Shown here: positions 4,679-7,904 of the stretch, piece after piece
Numbering within the stretch: the first letter of the stretch is position 1
Layout: each line of letters starts with the position of its first letter
Origin: CAZSLZ01 sp964607865
GTDB lineage: Bacteria > Vulcanimicrobiota > JAJTBE01 > CAZSLZ01
Assembly: GCA_964607865.1 (NCBI GenBank)
Contig: CAZSLZ010000144.1
Location: forward strand, 1 to 7,904
Reading direction: 5' to 3'
Length of the DNA: 7,904 nucleotides
Position numbers and translations under genes: made by a program
Notes under the pieces: generated by a model
Databases searched by the model: none
The model's input: the letters and a program-made list of their open reading frames with translations, nothing else
Told to the model about the DNA's origin: nothing

Positions 4679-5923
4679 ATGAAAGAAAAATGGTATGTAT
4701 TATTTTGGGTAATTTTTGTTTTTTGCCTGGTTGGCAGGGCTTTTGCCATGGAATCGCCACAAAGGTTGGAATTTCAGGGCAGAAAAGGTTGGAAACTGGA
4801 AAATGATAAGGTTGAAATAATTGCATTGGAAGGTGGAGGCCACATTGTTTATGCGGGATTGAAAAGCCAGGGGGATTCCGGTGTAAATCCATATTGGGTT
4901 CCCCATTGGAAAAGCATGGAGCCTGCTCAATTTGATGCAGAGAAACATGCCCCCATCTTTGGAAAAAATAATGAAGCAAAACTACTGGCTTCCATTATGG
5001 GGCACAATATTTGCCTGGATTTTTTTGGGGTGCCTTCTGAAGCTGAATATGAATACGGCGGTATTACAGTACATGGCGAAGCCCCGGTGGTGCCCTGGAA
5101 GGAAGTAAGAACCTGGGGTAATGAAGAAGAAACAGGCTTGATTTACGAAGGTAAGTTGCCAGAAAGCCAGCTGGTTATAAGAAGGACTCTGGTCCTGAGA
5201 AAAAATGAGCCTGTTTTACGAATAAAAGAAGAGCTTACAAATAAAGGAAGTTTTGACCGCCCCATTGGCTGGTGTCAACATGTAACTTTTGGCGCGCCTT
5301 TTGTGGAAAAGGGAGTTACTTTCTTCGATTTTCCTTCTGGCCGGGGTGCAGTGGCGCCATTTGCCTTCAGTAATGATATGCGGTATGAAAAAGGGAAAGA
5401 ATACCGCTGGCCCTACATTCCCGGTTCTTCCGGTGAATTGATTAATGCCAGGTTTGCTGCAGCTGAGGATAAATCCAGTGATTATACCGCAAATTTGCTG
5501 GATAGAAACCTCAATTATGGCTATTTTACTGCGGTTAACCCCAGAAAAGATTTAATGGTGGGTTATGTCTGGGACAATAAATTATTTCCCTGGCTGGATA
5601 ACTGGGAGGAAAATCATGCCCGTACCCATAAACCCTGGAACGGTAACGAAATGACCAGGGGAATGGAGTTTTCAACCACCCCCTGGACTTATACACGAAA
5701 AGAAACTGTCAGGCAGGGGGCTTTTTTTGATACTTCAACCTATGAATGGATAGGTGCAGGAAAAACCATTACCACCGAATATTTCGCCTTTTATATTTCT
5801 CCCCCTGAAAATTTCATAGGCACTGAAATGTTAAAATTGGATAGAAACAGTATTGAAATTGAAGGCAAAAGCGGAGAGAAAATAACCGTTCCATGCCGGG
5901 AAATTAACAACGTTTTTAAATAA
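4679..5923 (+). CDS. secreted galactose mutarotase-like beta-sandwich protein, 414 aa
   Basis: Begins with a Sec signal peptide (KEK, a hydrophobic core WYVLFWVIFVFCLVG, and cleavage after AFA at about residue 23). The mature part resembles the galactose-mutarotase-like superfamily, which binds carbohydrates or epimerises aldoses. Motifs include GGGHI (52), YWVPHWKSMEP (72), MGHNICLDFFG (107), GITVHGEAP (128), DRPIGWCQHVTFG (193), LFPWLDNWEENHARTHKPWN (302) and TRGMEF (326). His132 and His201 and the acidic/aromatic WEENH cluster are plausible ligand residues; the reaction and sugar are unknown. The start at 4679 is chosen over an upstream in-frame ATG (4583) because it has AGGGAGGT six bases upstream and begins the signal peptide; the earlier start would read through the terminator hairpin. 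The gene stands alone, with a hairpin before it and a terminator after it. A non-catalytic sugar-binding role is equally possible. Confidence 0.75.
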   Translation: MKEKWYVLFWVIFVFCLVGRAFAMESPQRLEFQGRKGWKLENDKVEIIALEGGGHIVYAGLKSQGDSGVNPYWVPHWKSMEPAQFDAEKHAPIFGKNNEAKLLASIMGHNICLDFFGVPSEAEYEYGGITVHGEAPVVPWKEVRTWGNEEETGLIYEGKLPESQLVIRRTLVLRKNEPVLRIKEELTNKGSFDRPIGWCQHVTFGAPFVEKGVTFFDFPSGRGAVAPFAFSNDMRYEKGKEYRWPYIPGSSGELINARFAAAEDKSSDYTANLLDRNLNYGYFTAVNPRKDLMVGYVWDNKLFPWLDNWEENHARTHKPWNGNEMTRGMEFSTTPWTYTRKETVRQGAFFDTSTYEWIGAGKTITTEYFAFYISPPENFIGTEMLKLDRNSIEIEGKSGEKITVPCREINNVFK

Positions 5924-6043
5924 AACCATAGTGATCCGGTTAAACTTATAGCTGATAACAAGAAAAAAACTGAGATTGCCACGGTTTCTGTGATACCCCG
6001 CAATGACAGGTTTTGTGTAAGTTGAGTTGTTATCGCAAGTGAT

Positions 6044-6073
6044 AAAAAAAGACCGCCAAGGCGGTCTTTTTTT
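6044..6073. terminator. bidirectional intrinsic terminator
   Basis: Seven A's, GACCGCC, AA, GGCGGTC and seven T's form a perfect 14-bp inverted repeat around a 2-base centre, GC-rich in the stem. It lies 120 bp after the mutarotase-like stop and 20 bp after the molybdenum hydroxylase stop, serving both convergent genes. The 5924-6043 interval holds nothing else that I can identify. Confidence 0.93.
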
Positions 6074-6093
6074 AGTTATCTCAAGATGTATTA

Positions 6094-7904
6094 TTATTTG
6101 TTGTTGTCGATAGCTTCCAGCACCCGTTCCGGTGAGTAGGGAGGGTTGGTTATACGAACGCCGATAGCATCGTAAATGGCGTTTCCTATGGCGGGAAGCG
6201 GGCCGTTGATGTTAATCTCGGAAACCGATTTGGCGCCGTAGGGCCCGGTTTCTTCATAGGTGGGGACCAGAATAACCTTTAACTCGGGAAGGTCCCGGGT
6301 GCTGAATATTTTATAAGTATTGAAACTGCCGTTAAGCATTTTTCCTTTTTTGTTGAATATATATTCTTCGGTAAGGGCGAAGGATAAACCGTTCATAATT
6401 GCCCCTTCGCATTGGCCTTCCGCAAGGCGGGGGTGGATGGCAGTTCCGCAGTCGATAGCGCAGACGTATTTGATTATTTCTACAAATCCGGTCTGGGTAT
6501 CAACTTCCACCTCGGCGAAATGGGCGGCAAAGGGCGGGGGAGATTTATGGGTTATATGGGACGCTATGGCGCCGATCTGATGTTGATCTTTTTCATACAG
6601 GGAATGTTTGGCAACCTGGGCAAATGTGACAGAGTTGCCGTCGTGATCGAAAACCTTTCTGTCTTCAAGATAAAGATCATAATCACTTTTGTCCAGCATG
6701 GAACCGGCGGCCTTGAGTATCTGGCGTTTGATCTTTTCTGCGCATTTCTTGACCGCCATACCTGTAAGGTATGTGGTGCTCGATGCGTAGGCGCCCACAT
6801 CGAAGGGGGTCATATCGGTATCTGAAGAGTAGGGAATAATCTCTTCAACGGGAATTTCCAGAACCTCGGCGGCGATCTGGGAAAGCACCGTATCGCTTCC
6901 GGTTCCAAGATCAGTGGCGCCCATAGCCAGGTTAAAGGAACCGTCATCGTTTATCTTCATAAATGCCGAACCCATATCAATCTCGGGGACTGACGAACCC
7001 TGCATCAGAACACACATTCCAAATCCACGTTTTTTGTAAGGTTTGGATGCTTCCCGGCGTTGGTCCCGGTTTTCCCAGTCGAATTCACGGCATCCTCTTT
7101 CTATACATTGATCCAGCCCGCAGGAGCCGATCTTCTGTTCAACCCCGGCTTTGCCCTCACCCAGGGCGGCAAATACCGGTGAAGATTCTCCGGTGCGAAT
7201 GTGGTTTCGTTTTCTCAATTCTACCGGGTCAATTCCCAGTTTTTCCGCCAGCTCATCCATGGCAGCTTCCATGGCGAAAGCCCCCTGGGTAGCCCCATAA
7301 CCACGGTATGCGCCGCCAACAGGCAGGTTGGTATAAACGCTGTCCCCGTAGAAATCAACATTCTGGGCTTTATTATACAAGGGCAATACCTTAGAACCGC
7401 TGTTGCATATTACTGTAAGGGCATGGGAGCCGTATGCGCCGGTATTCATGATTATTCTCATGGAAACGGCGGTGAGCACTCCGTTTTCGTCAGAACCCAG
7501 TTTGATTTTTACAATCTGGGGATGACGGGTGCGGGATAAAAATTCTTCATAACGGGTTAGCTCCAGTTTAACCGGTTTTCTGGTTCTCAATACCCCAAGG
7601 GCTACTATGTCTTCAAGTAAAACTTCCTGTTTAGTGCCAAAACCTCCGCCTATGCGGGGTTTTATTACCCGAATCTGTTTTGCAGGCATTCCCAGTCTTT
7701 CTGATACAATCCTTCGAACATGGAAAGGAACCTGGGTGCTGGTGAGAATTACCAGGCGGTCTTTCTCATCCAGGTAACCCGCAGAAATATGAGGTTCCAT
7801 GGGGCAATGTTGGGCATAATGGCTTTCATATTCCCTTTCCACCTTATAGGGCGCCTCTTTAAAAGCTTTCTCGAAATCTCCCACCGCAAAATCAACATGA
7901 GCTG
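6094..7904 (-). CDS. xanthine dehydrogenase family molybdopterin-binding subunit (5' end outside window)
   Basis: Large catalytic subunit of the molybdenum hydroxylase family (xanthine dehydrogenase, purine or nicotinate hydroxylases, 4-hydroxybenzoyl-CoA reductase). It hydroxylates a heteroaromatic or aldehyde substrate with water at a Mo-molybdopterin centre. Numbered from an internal GTG at 7884, the chain has GGGFGTK (79), GGAYRGYGATQG (190), GATDLGTGSD (322), CGTAIHP (479) and GPYGAKSVSE (547), the last carrying the expected catalytic Glu (556). GTG 7884 is not the start: the frame continues to the window edge as A-H-V-D-F-A-V-GDFEKAF, matching the family's usual GD(V/F)EKAF stretch. About 600 of the usual 750-780 residues are present; the N-terminal hammerhead domain lies outside. 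The FAD and 2Fe-2S partners are not in the window. Substrate cannot be fixed; KSVSE and AYRGYGATQ recall clostridial purine/nicotinate-type enzymes. It is cytoplasmic. Confidence 0.93.
   Translation of the reverse strand, partial: AHVDFAVGDFEKAFKEAPYKVEREYESHYAQHCPMEPHISAGYLDEKDRLVILTSTQVPFHVRRIVSERLGMPAKQIRVIKPRIGGGFGTKQEVLLEDIVALGVLRTRKPVKLELTRYEEFLSRTRHPQIVKIKLGSDENGVLTAVSMRIIMNTGAYGSHALTVICNSGSKVLPLYNKAQNVDFYGDSVYTNLPVGGAYRGYGATQGAFAMEAAMDELAEKLGIDPVELRKRNHIRTGESSPVFAALGEGKAGVEQKIGSCGLDQCIERGCREFDWENRDQRREASKPYKKRGFGMCVLMQGSSVPEIDMGSAFMKINDDGSFNLAMGATDLGTGSDTVLSQIAAEVLEIPVEEIIPYSSDTDMTPFDVGAYASSTTYLTGMAVKKCAEKIKRQILKAAGSMLDKSDYDLYLEDRKVFDHDGNSVTFAQVAKHSLYEKDQHQIGAIASHITHKSPPPFAAHFAEVEVDTQTGFVEIIKYVCAIDCGTAIHPRLAEGQCEGAIMNGLSFALTEEYIFNKKGKMLNGSFNTYKIFSTRDLPELKVILVPTYEETGPYGAKSVSEININGPLPAIGNAIYDAIGVRITNPPYSPERVLEAIDNNK

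Noticed and set aside
5791..6003. Minus-strand 70-aa ORF with a hydrophobic segment
   Set aside because: Mostly antisense to the mutarotase-like gene's 3' end; no start signals.
6320..7539. Several plus-strand ORFs opposite the molybdenum hydroxylase gene
   Set aside because: They are shadows of a well-conserved minus-strand gene with unmistakable family motifs.
1..7904. Alternative genetic code (TGA as sense), suggested by the MATE TGA and by all confident genes ending in TAA or TAG
   Set aside because: The other long genes have no in-frame TGA and use normal Gly and Trp codons; seven stops are too few to infer a code, and AT-rich Firmicutes favour TAA anyway.

Overview
The window (7,904 bp, moderately AT-rich) reads as ordinary chromosomal DNA from an anaerobic, low-to-mid-GC Firmicute, most likely a Clostridia-class organism. 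That assignment is inferred from strong AGGAGG-type ribosome binding sites, TAA/TAG-dominated stops, classic intrinsic terminators, a MepA-like MATE transporter and a clostridial-style molybdenum hydroxylase. The standard genetic code fits all intact genes.

Layout, left to right. (1) 1-834 (+): C-terminal part of a MATE efflux transporter, interrupted by an in-frame TGA where the family normally has Gly. (2) 831-1031 (-): an unrecognised 66-residue ORF that meets the MATE gene tail to tail through a shared TTAA. (3) 1065-1916 (-): a membrane-anchored head-GIN (DUF2807) protein with its own well-formed promoter. (4) 2036-2470 (-): a small secreted protein of unknown function, followed by a palindromic terminator. 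(5) 2602-3078 (-): a ferritin-like four-helix protein followed by a textbook terminator. (6) 3167-4021 (-): a cytoplasmic protein of seven 33-residue ankyrin repeats, probably co-transcribed with the ferritin-like gene. (7) 4022-4678: a 657-bp stretch with no convincing large gene. It holds a TATAAT box for the ankyrin gene, two long inverted repeats, a tandem TTAACA array resembling PhoP boxes, a rightward promoter, short ORFs or a structured transcript, and an intrinsic terminator just ahead of the next gene. (8) 4679-5923 (+): a secreted galactose-mutarotase-like beta-sandwich protein. (9) 6044-6073: a bidirectional terminator. (10) 6094-7904 (-): most of a xanthine-dehydrogenase-family molybdopterin-binding subunit, running off the right edge.

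The genes do not form one obvious pathway. They look like a string of short, individually controlled units: envelope or secreted proteins (GIN, 144-aa secreted protein, mutarotase-like), a possible stress or metal pair (ankyrin and ferritin-like), and the edge of a molybdenum hydroxylase operon. No mobile element, CRISPR array, tRNA or rRNA was seen. The most interesting unexplained part is the regulatory and leader region at 4100-4678; the clearest genetic anomaly is the nonsense codon in the MATE gene.
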